The position numbers and the translations under genes are program-made. The notes below the pieces were generated by a model. That model worked only from the letters and a program-made list of their open reading frames with translations. It searched no databases and was not told the origin of the DNA. Positions 28,601-31,326 of a stretch of 64,000 nt of DNA are shown piece by piece; positions within the stretch are counted from its first letter, which is position 1; each line of letters begins with the position of its first letter. Source of the stretch: DASPKX01 sp035627835. Its GTDB lineage: Bacteria; Verrucomicrobiota; Verrucomicrobiia; Limisphaerales; SXQI01. The stretch is from assembly GCA_035627835.1 (NCBI GenBank), contig DASPKX010000025.1:1-64000 (forward strand), given 5' to 3'.

Positions 28601-31326
28601 AAGGTGTTTGGCTCACCGCTGCTCCACTTGAACGAGCCTTCCGTTTCAGAATCTGAGAACCCGATCCAAACACGCGTGACCGGCGTGGCAAACATCTCAG
28701 CCAGCCACGAATTTTCCGCCGCGCTGTTCACGCTCGCCAAATGCCCCCCATCGGCCACCGCGATGGCCTCCGCGCCGCTCCAGGTTGTTGCGACGGGGGT
28801 GTAGAAATATGCGCTTGATCCGAAGAAATATGCCGGGCGCGCGATGAAGTTGCTGGTGAAGGAGACCTGCTCGCTGAATCTAATGCTGAAGCTGTTCAGG
28901 ATCTCAGGCCGCGCCACGCCTTGCTCCGGCAGGTCCACGCTTGCCACGACCGGGCCAACTGCGTCAGTGACGTTCACGCTCAGGAGATAGTTAGCGCTCG
29001 CGCCAGGAGCCGCGCTGCGCACAGCGATGGAGTAGGCTCCTTCCGCGGTAACCGTGTGGCTAAACGCGCCAGTGGTGTTCGTCAGAACAGCGACGGGATT
29101 CCCGCCCGCGTACAGGTGGAGAGTTGGGGCGTTGGTCGCTAAAGAACTGTCCTGGGGGAAGCTCAACGCAACGGTAAGAGCATTGCCGCCATTTAACGTG
29201 CCAAGGCTGAAATAGTCCGCAGCATCCCCGCGTGTCAAAGCGCCAGCCACCCGGGCCTGGTAATTGCCAGCCGCGATGGTCAGGTTCAACCCATTCGCGC
29301 TGCCACTGCTATCATTGCCTTCGCTCTCCATTTGCGGCCCACGTGATTGGCGGAGATGCAGGAGGTACGGGGTTGCGTTATGCGCACTGTGAAGGCGGAT
29401 ATAATACGTCCCCGGGGAAGCGATGGTGTAATTCTGGATCTGAACATTGCCCGAGCTGTCCCCGCCTGCTGTTGCGAGATTCGATCCTGCGGAGTTTTGC
29501 AAAGCGATCTGTGGATGCGCGGGCCCGAAGCGCGCCTCAACACGGATCGTCACCCGATCCCCGGCTTCGGCATCGAAGCGCCAATAATCAGCTTCGTTGA
29601 CTGCGGAGAAGGAGCCCACGCCATATCCTCCTAAGAGGCCGCTCCCAGCGGGGCTCTGCACGATGTTCAAAGGTGTGGCTCCTGGAAGAGTGCCATTGTC
29701 CAATCCCTCAACCTTGATGCTGCCCGTTTCTTGAACCGTGAACTCTTCAGAATAGGCGGCCACGTTATTGGTGAAAATATCCTGCAAGCTCGTCTGCACT
29801 TGCAGGCGGTACTTGCCGGGTTGAAGCGGCTCGTGCGCGCCGGCGACTGCCGCCGTGATGAGTTTGCCGGAAACGGAGTGAGTCAGGGCGATATTTTCGG
29901 TGCCCGAGTCGAATGAGCCCGACGCGTTGGCGCGAATCAAAGTCACGGGGGTTGCCTCCGCGGCGGGCGCGAGCAACTCACGACTGAATCCAAGATTAAA
30001 CCCGTAAATTGCTGAAATGCCCGTGCCGCTGTCACCGACGAATGTGGACTGCGTCACGGTTGTCGGGGTGGCAGCTGAGTTCAGCCGCACATCCACATTG
30101 TCGATGCCCCACGATTCATCGCTGACATCCTGAAGGCCGACACCAAAGAAAGAGATGGTCGCTGTGTCGCTGGTTGGAACAAAGATGTGCTCGAAGTTTC
30201 TGTAAATGCTATCGACCCACCCCCCATACCCCATGTGCTCGGGCCCTTCATCCGGAGTGCGAGTGTTGGATTGGCCCCCACCGAAATTGTTATAGCTTCG
30301 AGCATAAAGCTCCACGCCGTCCACGCGGACGCCAAAAGTGTCGCTGCCCGTTGGGCCGCCATCCCATGAGTCGATGATGTGAAGGTCATATCGAACGCGG
30401 TAAGGGGCGCCGGCGGTTAAGTTGGTTAGCGTTAAATTGAGTGTGTGGTTGCTGTAGCGGCCGGCAAAGAGGCTCAGTTTGGAAGATGCCGAGCCATCAA
30501 CAGCGCGGTTGCTCCATTCCGGCCCGAGTCCCGTCTCAAAGCTCGACTCATATGGGACGCTTGCGGCGGTCTCTAAAGTCGGAGGGCATTTGCCCTCCGC
30601 GCCAGCGTTCGCGATCCCTTGGATCTCTGCCTCAGTCAACTCGCGATTGTAGAGCGCCACCTCATCAATCTGCCCGTTGAAAAACAGCCCGTCAGGGCGG
30701 GCGCCAATGTAAAACGGAGCGGTTCCATCAGATGTGTCCCCGTTGATGGTGTCCGAACTCGAGGCCACCAACGACCCATTCACGTAAATCTTGACCGCTT
30801 CCCCTTTTTTGAAAGTCGCCGCGACATGGCTCCACGTTCCTGGAGTCAATATCCCACCGCGCGCCGCCATGTGATCGACGCCCGCCGCAGTCCAGAGCAC
30901 AAGGCCGACTTTCCCCTCGTGGTTGAGAGTTAAAGCGTATTCCCAATTATTCGCTGAGCCCTTCCCCGCAATCACACTGTAGCCGGCGCCTGTGTTTGCC
31001 GGCAGCGCCGCTGGCTTGACCCACGCCTCCAATGCAAGTTCCCCATTCGCTTTGGCGTGTGGGCTGAGGACAGGATTGTCTGGAATCGAGACAGAGTCAT
31101 TCACGCCGTCCAACGTGAACGCCTGGCCCACTTGCCCTGTCGAAAATGCAATGCCGCCATTGAGAGTTCCCGTCAGGTATGCCCGCCGATCCGCCGCATT
31201 GGCTTCCCCAGACCACCACCCAACCAACCCGCTGGGAGGCGCATAGCAAGCCGCCAGAAGGTCTGCACTCAACGCAGATAAGGTCACCAAAACCACACCG
31301 AATCGCACGGTTGGGAATGTTCGCAT
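1627..31326 (-). CDS. Giant (9,899 aa) secreted multidomain adhesin-like protein
   Basis: Uninterrupted 29.7-kb frame, product near 1 MDa. N-terminal signal peptide ends at ..LSADLLAAC27. Approximate domain order by residue: LamG 26-246; jelly-roll-like 256-426; beta-sandwich 430-533; pre-peptidase C-terminal (PPC) x2 536-790; C-type lectin-like 833-950; FG-GAP propeller 1060-1400; PPC and LamG 1643-1826; propeller 2013-2356; LamG 2593-2796; propeller 2970-3310; LamG 3543-3743; PPC; CARDB x2 4153-4406; InlB-B x3 4408-4643; Big/FN3; CARDB x3; Calx-beta x4 5213-5630; CARDB; regulatory-like beta domains; 11-Cys module 6283-6401 and Gly11; a conserved beta region to ~6883; five Ig-like 6883-7426; six He_PIG 7426-8000; two cadherin-like; fifteen Ig-like to ~9823; C-terminal 'SDLQNWT..FYR' module. 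These families bind glycans, Ca2+ or proteins, so adhesion or matrix function is inferred. No enzymatic domain, PEP-CTERM, LPXTG or type IX C-terminal signal was recognised. Confidence 0.9.
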   Translation of the reverse strand: MRTFPTVRFGVVLVTLSALSADLLAACYAPPSGLVGWWSGEANAADRRAYLTGTLNGGIAFSTGQVGQAFTLDGVNDSVSIPDNPVLSPHAKANGELALEAWVKPAALPANTGAGYSVIAGKGSANNWEYALTLNHEGKVGLVLWTAAGVDHMAARGGILTPGTWSHVAATFKKGEAVKIYVNGSLVASSSDTINGDTSDGTAPFYIGARPDGLFFNGQIDEVALYNRELTEAEIQGIANAGAEGKCPPTLETAASVPYESSFETGLGPEWSNRAVDGSASSKLSLFAGRYSNHTLNLTLTNLTAGAPYRVRYDLHIIDSWDGGPTGSDTFGVRVDGVELYARSYNNFGGGQSNTRTPDEGPEHMGYGGWVDSIYRNFEHIFVPTSDTATISFFGVGLQDVSDESWGIDNVDVRLNSAATPTTVTQSTFVGDSGTGISAIYGFNLGFSRELLAPAAEATPVTLIRANASGSFDSGTENIALTHSVSGKLITAAVAGAHEPLQPGKYRLQVQTSLQDIFTNNVAAYSEEFTVQETGSIKVEGLDNGTLPGATPLNIVQSPAGSGLLGGYGVGSFSAVNEADYWRFDAEAGDRVTIRVEARFGPAHPQIALQNSAGSNLATAGGDSSGNVQIQNYTIASPGTYYIRLHSAHNATPYLLHLRQSRGPQMESEGNDSSGSANGLNLTIAAGNYQARVAGALTRGDAADYFSLGTLNGGNALTVALSFPQDSSLATNAPTLHLYAGGNPVAVLTNTTGAFSHTVTAEGAYSIAVRSAAPGASANYLLSVNVTDAVGPVVASVDLPEQGVARPEILNSFSIRFSEQVSFTSNFIARPAYFFGSSAYFYTPVATTWSGAEAIAVADGGHLASVNSAAENSWLAEMFATPVTRVWIGFSDSETEGSFKWSSGEPNTFTAWNNGEPNNSGNEDFAELLNSGGWNDRAETGPFWGVVEIATPTLFELRSAGLDATFGTGDDQLYTLGSSGPLNGLDLNLRVIDGPLQPGKYRLTISGDLRDRAGNELGANYTREFEVQAVQGFVLENRQNGTFETATSIGSSVSGNPDGSFTFGGSFAGAGGGSWGISHGDLNGDGHVDAAVANYYASTVTIYSGNGNGGFTLRTNIPVGANAISVVVADFNADGRNDVASANNGGGTISVLLQQTDGTFNVTHHGSGSNPRHITAADFNSDSKLDLVVANHSSGVVIFFGNGDGSFQAAESISVGTGAHWTVARDFNQDNKTDLAVVNVNNHNVRLYLGDGAGDFTTNRLFGVQSSPRAATAGDFNGDGKLDLITINAGVNSFSVLLGGGDGTFHEPTSYLANTSDPYDITSADFNNDGRLDIAIANYGNSRVNVFLGKGNGAFEGSAGYTLTGNPIGVTVADINGDARLDIISSQHNGGSPGFLSLLMGRETETLTEDAIIAGVRMGGGRGTISSSADLDYWHFTANAGDRLHLAVESFPFNWSSGLNWEIYGPDGARITSFNPANEGYGQSSPITLTASGVHYIRVAEWHAYRGEYRFRVSLIPNAYELEKLANNNINEAGTPVLDIDGSTGVARVWGYHSLSDSPGDYFRVGNLGVGATLNISMRQPANSGFPAYMEIVDKTGVAVTNTAPGETNLSYTVPLEKEGVFYARTAHAAHQWPLSAPEFGGQNNSALYLDGNGDDVAIGAPVIPSSGDFTVEAWAFNGIGGGYREMVAQGTAGNAFYLGHDSSGNIRAGDGWGNTGVLYPWHGWHHFAVVKTGTNTSLYVDGILRARLNSPIPNPAAGEGLLIGQQYSSHTEWWAGGLDEVRVWNVARTEEEIRTSLGAPLAGTEPGLVGYWKFDEGTGSAAADSSTQGRTGTRGGDTRWIPAKDIVYPGMFAQYALTIELSDTTAPRITGISLPSEGSTNTLVSPSFTISFSEEMTAATVMEGTNYTLVSAGADGSFDTGDDEPYAIRPDAYSGLSGSFTVLTDPLAPGAYRFTISTALKDRFSNSLAAPVVRTFVVAGVDGFIPETRENGSFATAVLLGTNVTAAADGTLRMGNSTGTESSNPWGIGLAHLNNDSNLDAIVGSHNSHNFSVMMGAGDGTFTRLTNYSTASGPIDLAIADLNGDNKQDVVVSAYYSAALSVRLGEGNGLFGPLTNFSTGSNPRSVAIGHFNADTIPDLVSANEGSGNVSVLIGNGDGSFAPSTNFPAGNGPYAISVGDLNKDGLTDLVVANASGHKVAVLNGNGDGSFSPAVFYDVQSTPRSVAIADLNADTWPDVLSLNAGQNSITYLINLGTGSLTNKGSFAAGTSDPYDLISADVNGDSKPDALVANYGHSYVNVFFGLGNGLLSSASTFPVYVNGGAQHPISVAAGDVNNDGRLDVATANYWGGSMSILLGQPTANLTLDAATGLRLSSARGNLGVPGDQDYWSFSAKAGERLAIASENLGVPQSTSLLYEIYAPNQERITYFYTDSYGVGHTGLVLPVDGTYTIRVSRNEAYGGEYRFRVTLAPAPTNLESEPNNGVSQLNTPTLTLQAGHQRGSVLAYFDAWDSSGDFYNLGNLSAGTAITLELKRPALSGIAPVVEIYDGANTVVTSTPPGSLSAQYIIPDGQEGAYKFRVTRAGPSRTGQDSTYLSFDGGSGRVAVGNWNAGKNWSAEAWVRPSAYVSGRRTIVGGMGNCQDWGIAILDRQFAMHVRPAGGACNATVPAGFNFDLDRWYHVAAASDGTTARLYVDGQLRASAAVAADWAPYAGGTWIGGESCCGNYFPGLIDDVRIWSRPLTAEEIVANASADLTGGEAGLKGLWKFAEGSGTTVADLSTNGFNGTLAGGVSWTTQGPADAAPRGLFAQYLVSIDLGDPTPPSIISVNLPAEGSTNIFVHPSFSIRFSEDMLASTVVDPATYELRSAGVNGIFGDADDVVHNVAPSAYTTGLNASFFITSTPLHPGKYRFTITTNLQDKAASPLLEAYVREFVVAGVDGYVLELGANDSMATAIKLGPVTGVSDGSFRFIGNSASSGENPWAIASADFNGDGKLDAVLGNHGWNNAGIYLGNGDGTFNLAGTYPAGQGVISVAVADLDADGALDIAFAAYHGQAVHLLMGNGDGSFQAVAHVPVSSNPRGVVIADFNSDGKPDLATANYSSANVGIALGNGDGSFAAVSYVAAGNGPSALAVSDINADGKADLAVANWHSDTVTILLGNGDGSFSSGGTLNTPSAPRGIVISDFNEDGRKDIATMNAGVNTISVFLAQASGGFATAASFAAGTSDAYQLVTADVDSDGNADLLVPSYGNSRVVVVLGRGDGSFYSPAVYASGNNPIALTVGDFNADGIQDIATANYWGHSVGMMLGNGSVTLAADPVGSGLRNGWARGNLSTQNDVDWWSFSAKAGERITVAVENPGAPANSGLLYQIYQPDGDRITYFYATSDGHGESEPFIAPMSGTFAVQVSYNHVYYGEYRMRVSVATPPLLAEQVENETIAEADPLTFFAEGNSRVAAVHGYLGLDDPADVFSLGNLGEGTTVRLGLRRPGTSSLANVIEILGANGTLLTNAPLATTNLLFTAPAGVNASYYARVRADGIGPALSFGGGQNNALRFSGGSYVDIPDAPALRPRNLTMEGWVKFASTGGLKVPFGRTIGNSFYNSFVIWHQDGQLRASSGIHGSANPMLAFNWQPNFSQWHHLAYTYDDDANTHALYIDGQLVASSSATVSIGYDSHPFRIGAEDESGNLVYAFDGSIDEVRLWNIALTQAEIAAGMNGVSPASAGLLGYWKFDEGQGNVAADTLGQNNGLLANNPVWVSSDLRGFTSGQGLASQYILDVRTTDSIAPTIVSNTLAALGGNTTQLINGFTLYFAEDMDSATVRSSSSYELRASGADAQFDTADDEFYTVSNANYTTGLTVSLQVTDGPLQPGSYRFRASGLTDTFGNAVVPAEQFFTISPIPGFVLENRSNDQATNGTSLVLVEQLPGYRAAQGRGHLSSASDVDWWTFAATPGDQLLLSFESLNNQGNSQLRWQIETEHGSVVLSEIVSESDNGFGQASVTLPVGGTYRLRVRAYDNFFGEYRFRLATVAAPVAFEEEGNDSIANATTLSLAASGDTKFGAIAGYIRQNGDLDYIAIGHVTNGSTVFLSARLPSGSLLSPIVSLYKADGGPAHETSNGRPSDGVAEIRITNDGLYYAVVRGASVQSGINYSYVLDVQAVPTGSVDFPNLQITSVNSPSSAGIQSGQEISFSYVVQNLGSSPAPAVGWTDRAVLSLNTTIGDADDLPFGSFLRSTGLASGASYTVTTTNRLPHGIQGSFYVIVQTDIGNAVNEFVLEGDNVTASAAPFTVTRAPYADLVVEGLSVTTLDTNNFTINWVTANRGSLTAGAGAKERIIVRNTRTGTIALNEELALSANLDPGGVTNRSTTVSATSPGVYEVAVTTDSEDALFEYSVAGHTAAEANTFKTQFTILARFAVNLAASPVAGGTVSGSGEFLDGDSVTVTAAAKQDQLPYAFFNWTENGLVQSANASYTFTIRTNRNLVANFRLPSFPVTVTTAPANSGIITGAGNYNYGSTANLSAQAKFGYRFTRWMEGDAELSTAATLSLNIVTNRDLTAEFEATNLVHTVTTASDPAGVASVSGAGVYTNGDTLTLSAPLSITNNETIYTFKRYLLNGAVADTNRNLSLIVRTEDPTTMNFVAEYSSRSLFPTLVDVRGNIPNPVPATANFFLTLQFNRPMDTNVFPVLTLTNLSGGTNPIVAGDGLWLTNDTFRSRLITFVPGVDGTNQLHVSGAVDIEGAAMRGTNAALIVVDAVAPTIAALASSPGSVNAVITWTTTEPASSQVEFGPSGSFGRMTPFSAALVTNHRVLVTGLNPEASYQFRARSRDQAGNESISATSTFTTIKAPDLAIANVTILPATITSGSELVVRWNDTNIADGATASSWYDYVQVTNAAAGVALGEAFVQYDAAVRGPLAAGASVAREARIQLPQGPSAVGSLQVRIIADVYNQLTEQSPNGEANNLFAQNVTSTIGNYPDLEVRNLQISPTSPVSGAAVTITWTSFNNGSAAITGAFSERVRVLNNSTGAVLLDTLVNAEVSASAPIAANTGLSRQATVTLPNGNAGVGTLEVVVITDSQNSVFEHKNGFDAEANNIARIQATSTLAPAADLFVSEILAPGAAASAEPVQLRWTLTNRGAAAASGVWTEQVFLSSDATVGNDELLATFTFTNTLAANSSLIRTQSVTLPRFGAGAKSIVIRTDANNAVFESDEDNNVSVSSSTLNIPLQLQVTLSRTVVLENSGPQAAIGTVTRNGGDSSALVVNLASSASSEASVPASVTIPAGAASVTFPIGAVEDQFADTDISVNISASAGGYQPGAHALLVKNIDQPTVYVLITTDTVSENAGANAATVMLRRNANLGSPLTVALVSTDPARVTVPANVTIPAGQTTVNFFLSVVDNTVPNRTAPVTITPSVHGYASVSHAVEVVDDDLGALTLTMVDPTVSEGAANPATEAIVARPQASPEAIRIVLHSSNTSAATVPQHVTIPANETTATVPVCVANNDQVDGNRSVTLTAFYTDGLFQTPIQAGSASATLNITDDDGPTLKVAFDNDLLSENGSAEGTVSRNTTPTGDLVVTLSSGDLSEATVPAQITIPNGSQSARFTITGVPDGTPDGIQRVSVTAAAGGYTSGVGAINVSDIDLPDLRPIQISTVASGETAASVQATYKVSNDGIAPATNSWVDRVYISSSANGANPQFVGSYSGVTPLAVGASYEKNISVQLPTTPGQYYLMVVTDSNDSVTEGSSRNNTLVATTPVTVAPAYRAEVETDVSLALSGTTIPLRGRAYKSGTGEPAPFALVTVRVLVKGTRRVITVRTDANGQFATNFQPLSNEAGQVRLAADHPGVEEDILDDSLQLIGMRFVEGQLTTRMFPMSSYNGELNIENLSEIPLNDFQFEFLDLPDYIQISPTTTNRLEPLASAKLNYTITVGQIPSALRLRASMRITSDEGATAIIPIDLTVAPQTATLTANPGFLEKGMLRGRKTFVEFELANLGGAASGPMQVLLPAVPWLSAVTETNQPSLLPGEKRNIVLALNPAADLPLLRYDGSLVINGTGVSLTVPFRFRALSEARGDISVEVTDDFTFHVAGAPRVEGAEVRLTDGLTGETVSLATTDNTGIVNLTNLMEGTYQLTVSARNHGTYRAPVTVVPGLSTNMTVFIDRQTVSYRWTVVPTQIEDRYRVVLESVFETEVPIPVVTIENPMLLPVVVEGEDTQIDIRVTNHGLIAAERVSVVVPENEHFEIKPLVDMIDVLPAKTTIRVPILIRAKPSANFISGFNGFSKKIKAAAGGTTFTGCEALPELKVKWSFVCGPDRRWHVNDLSLQPVPVERDCWEGIQDCIKDKVKDVVQKGGNPKDLLDWDTCELVDCLVNCLEDECLITILKMACGVATRDVKGAVGAALTFGNCFCPSLPSFGGGTGGGGGGGGGGGISYFGGVGGSPDFPTPAPIYWDYSPNCNPGDTFGNESLSASSAVAALADAPTTAEGNVCARVRLRIEQEAVITRAAFLGTLEIDNGHDELSLTGVAVTLDIRDQDGNSVNDRFGIRGPELVSLSAVDGSGVIPAKANASAKWTFIPNREAAPEGPTIYRIGGTLRYMEGENLVEVPLIPDAITVYPDPALHLVYFQQRDVFADDPNTDETEPSEPFALGLLVKNTGKGAAIDFKITSAQPEIIENEKGLLIDFKIIGTQVGAETVAPTLTANLGRIEPGQSKVGIWKLISTLQGKFIEYSAKFEHIDGLGDPRLSLIDSVEIHELIHTVRTDRNGDDNVPDFLVNDDPDPDNAPDTLYLSDGSIAPVNLASGASANSAAGPGNMQVSISAGMGSGWVYLKMPDPGAGYRLDRAVRSDGKEMLVGDNVWTTDRSFPSSQTGVRRERLVHLLDNNSSGQYTLYYRSSDSVVPLFLGAPGFAAVQAAAVSSIDVSFSEQIDLTSFTAADLALTFNGGANLIEGGVTIEHVEGSIYRISGLSGFTAEDGSYLLTITGSGIVDAGGNSVEGSHEIRWAKGLSKPAIVAINGLSGELRKLPVTDLEVVFSKPILSASFDAEDFTLTHNGGPNLAASGVVVTPVNATTIRLSGLGNLTAEPGSYRLAVQASGVLDTESNSGSGSLSVEWTLDNVRPSITGIERLGNAYRNTVVQAVDVTFSEEIDVGTFDYRDIALSLNGGGNLITADTRVERLQGFTFRISNFNWVSGNQGNYTLTVNAAGVADAAGNNGSGSASVDWTLDITKPAVPASFVIAPDTGSSATDKLTKSRAITLSGSLGEPNLTVRVQNFTGQTDLGLAAVNGATFSKQIQFATPGSHSLRVQAIDAAGNFSEEATVNVFVDEVPPSATIATVQSPRETAIGGIEFQFTEAINASTFSLDDLQLTVNGGANLLTSEMTLNLLDNGIYRLEGLSNVTASAGVYIFAINTAGVEDLAGNAGVDLVTRSWSLEPPNQPPVVQPITQLTATGGLLFTAQVIATDEDPDAELEFTFAPGAPAGMEIDAETGVITWIPADVQVRTTNEVTVIVTDDDEEEPLHSEVTFNVVVVPAPKAPVLAEIPAQTVPAGGSLLLTVSATDANLEAILAYSLGRYPVGMQVNAQTGVITWTPTAAQTPSSNTVAVIVTDDSGLTDTNEFAVVVLKQMTAPTIAAIAPQTIPGNGSLSLQVAASDIDPGAALTFSLSAAPAGMTINAQTGLITWTPTLAQTPSSGFATVVVTDDDGLTASKTFSYTVLKISTRPTIAAIPAQTLEANTSLQVVAQASDPDVGTVLTFSLSSAPVGMTINSQTGVITWTPGPTQTPSTNDVTVTVTDNDVPPLSASTTFRVVVKPELVPPTLRAIANKTVSEGELVQIQLQATPGMNGRTVSYRLDSTAPDGLSLSSSGLIVWIPSEGQGGSTHTLTVSAVQSGTPTLTDSKTFTITVNEENAAPMLTPIPALTATEDLVFTHQVTATDSDEPKNNLSYSLAGNVPSGMTINPSTGLIAWTPNNTQAGASFAFSVKVTDDGQPAASATVSASITVRAVNDAPTLAFTPAVNTLEGEALRLEPIVVADQDAANAAVELSIAVEHGTLFFANLNGLALSGGANGSAQLAVRGSVSDLNRALTNLIYTPNLNYDGADELSLLLNDLGNTGDGGSLQATGAIAINVIAVNKAPTITQISNQTTGVNTATRPILFTVGDAETAVSNLLVSVEVSPASFIAQTNLLISAQGQGSLVVVPAPDRTGSAQITVVVFDDEGKSAETTFLLTVQGTAPAITQNPQDRTIIAGTTAEFTVRATGTAPFTYQWQKNGTNITGATGTTLTIANASAADEGLYTVLISNEAGTTASAPALLIVISKPAILSQPQDQSAAVGANATFAVTAHSSVPLSYQWRFNGKPLQGENNSTLRLRNVGVAAAGFYSVEVRNIAGPVTSRAARLTVEAPLLITGQPDSVRVAEGARAKLSVTASGEEPIRYQWFKNNSLINGATGREHIIPDASSSDSGEYRVQVSNGAHSALSAAATVTVLSPVVITNQPATVPLLQIGIRQRFELSVGANGTGPLAYQWFYNGRPINGETNVTLAIESAQRTNDGVYFVRVSNEVNTVHSRPVTLQVAVPPVITVDLNPSIFVRWSATVLLQARVSGTTPLQYQWFRDGQPLDLETNANLLLKNVTREVAGAYHYVVSNAAGSATSIVSVVRTSPNPTAPAPVILGASRILSGQTLQLSAQVVGAGPFTYHWSSTTGLPFETQGNQLLKRNISAADSGLYSLRVTSAEGMSSPVVSHQVAVMDPVVITQQPTPVTVRLDGSAQFSVGVEGTGPFTYQWEHNGSPLPGASGETLALANVRPEDAGLYTVTVSNALSGASSVAARLEVLAPPTIQPLPALTEGPVGAPLTLVANAAGQPPLRYQWSINGVSIPGATNTVYVISDPQSTNSGLYGIVVENPGGAVGTETTVFIDTPAFTLADNLGTAPTATAPQGLIASSNTNATAELNEPAHHAGSPARKSVWLKWVSPTNALVSFRTTGSAFDTHLAVYTGATPGSLTLVSRDDDAGGWQTSETIFSAVQGESYLVAVDGAEGQNGLIILGWSVVGPAEQLPLIVQQPSSFTAFEGQANVSFSVTAQSRSGLPLAYQWFRNGVPLPSSTNASFTLPTILSDDVGTYRVQVSNRLPNGQTGRAVRSFPATLTVNLIRTGFEGPDVSVLDKLPFSLRFITGASLNPERIRLLATVARGYSGAQVFSTTDAVKDPSEPQHCGVPGGASAWWLYTPDSNGTLRISTEGSNFDTILAVYTVAGANYDSLTEVACDNNSGADGKDSVVSFQATKGQVYFVVVDGAYGASGVAQLNYSLALPPQIVAQPVALSESGAGQIRALAVSHSVNAGGSVQLRVQATNTLGDAPLRYQWRFNGLNILRATGSTLTLNNVSAANQGSYTVQVSNFAGAVVSEPITLTVNELPSILNAPESHTVLTGEGVTLFVTAAGSNLSYQWLLNGNTINGANGASLTLNSVTSASAGQYSVRVSNSAGSVVSAPATITVAAPPAITAHPASQSVAEGGTLTLSVTATGAPPLSYQWQFKGVNLPGATSATLVINNMQTFRSGDYTVVVSNPLRAVVSNPAVVTVNVPITITAQPASVRIKAGESASMFVSATGTGPLLYQWTLNGVDIPGAVNPSYSTASARSEEAGTYRVRVSNLFGQTTSAGAQMDVITAPTITAQPTSRTVAPGISTTLSVTATGTQALAYQWQLNGVNIPGATSASLSLANVTTVTAGDYRVVVSNEAGSTVSSTATVSLQSALQIVQQPAGRTVSAGDAAAFDVVATGEGTLTYQWFFKGSALPGQTGAALTLPIVTVDSAGSYHVVVSNGTETVTSQPATLTVTTVDDVRIEQGALTADSFVLSIRGPIGVRGKIEATSDLQNWTTLTNFTFGPAPVQFSDPLAGRGLRFYRVAPAE
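1860..6650 (-). repeat. Fifteen Ig-like repeats at the C-terminal end of the giant protein
   Basis: Fifteen immunoglobulin-like domains of ~85 residues, each with a Y-Q-W (one Y-H-W) strand-C core and a D.G.Y or similar 'A..Y.V.VSN..G' strand F. Two PPC-like sandwiches interrupt the array near 4200-4550 and 3450-3900. In the DNA the YQW core recurs on the plus strand as 'CCATTGATA' and close variants. The last ~75 residues form the 'SDLQNWTTL..FYRVAPAE' module. Confidence 0.8.
7330..9050 (-). repeat. Six He_PIG (putative Ig) repeats
   Basis: Six ~95-residue repeats with the He_PIG signature 'P.GM.I....G.I.WTP', for example MTINAQTGLITWTPTLAQTP and MTINSQTGVITWTPGPTQTP, each ending in a V-T-D-D strand. 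They follow five Ig-like 'FSEEID..NGG.NL' repeats (9050-10680) and precede two cadherin-like domains. Probably stalk or adhesion modules. Confidence 0.75.
12050..12480 (-). other. Cys-rich module followed by an 11-glycine tract
   Basis: Giant-protein residues ~6283-6425. Eleven Cys lie in about 118 residues, with spacings such as RDCWEGIQDC, DTCELVDCLVNCLEDEC and GNCFCPS, in an otherwise Cys-poor protein. Next comes GGGT, eleven consecutive Gly codons (mixed GGC/GGG/GGT/GGA, so not a simple nucleotide repeat) and ISYFGG. It looks like a disulfide-knotted module with a flexible hinge that divides the protein into two arms. I do not recognise the family. Confidence 0.6.
14440..15690 (-). repeat. 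Four tandem Calx-beta domains in the giant protein
   Basis: Four ~100-residue repeats (giant-protein residues ~5213-5630). They share a V-S-E-N/G start (TVVLENSG, TVSENAG, TVSEGA, LLSENGS), a central 'VPAxVTIPAGxxxVxF' strand, and ends such as NIDQP, DDDLG and DDDGP. The pattern fits Calx-beta, a Ca2+-binding sandwich common in large adhesins. CARDB domains flank both sides. Confidence 0.75.
21395..22430 (-). repeat. FG-GAP/VCBS propeller 3 (seven repeats)
   Basis: Seven repeats with loops DFNGDGKLD, DLDADGALD, DFNSDGKPD, DINADGKAD, DFNEDGRKD, DVDSDGNAD, DFNADGIQD. This is the third copy of the propeller-containing super-repeat. The fourth unit, around 19.7 kb, keeps the flanking domains but has no propeller. 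Confidence 0.85.
24245..25290 (-). repeat. FG-GAP/VCBS propeller 2 (seven repeats)
   Basis: Seven repeats with Ca2+-loop motifs HLNNDSNLD, DLNGDNKQD, HFNADTIPD, DLNKDGLTD, DLNADTWPD, DVNGDSKPD, DVNNDGRLD. Two loops begin with His instead of Asp. It occupies the same place in its super-repeat as propeller 1 does, after the 'PGAYRFTIS' domain and before PPC and LamG domains. Confidence 0.85.
27115..28150 (-). repeat. FG-GAP/VCBS propeller 1 (seven repeats)
   Basis: Seven successive ~47-residue repeats, each with an EF-hand-like Ca2+ loop: DLNGDGHVD, DFNADGRND, DFNSDSKLD, DFNQDNKTD, DFNGDGKLD, DFNNDGRLD, DINGDARLD. Seven is the number needed to close an integrin-alpha-type beta-propeller. It is flanked on both sides by PPC-like modules. 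Confidence 0.85.
28480..28830 (-). other. C-type lectin-like domain within the giant protein
   Basis: Residues ~833-950 of the giant protein. Motifs in order: TWSGAEAIAVADGGHLASVN (helix 1 and the H-L-A-S/V strand), WIGFSDSETEGSFKW (the WIGL-type core), EPNTF, EPNNSGNEDFAEL and WNDRAET. EPN and WND are the loop motifs that hold Ca2+ and sugar in canonical C-type lectins, and EPN is associated with mannose-type specificity in animal members. Sugar binding here is inference. Confidence 0.75.
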
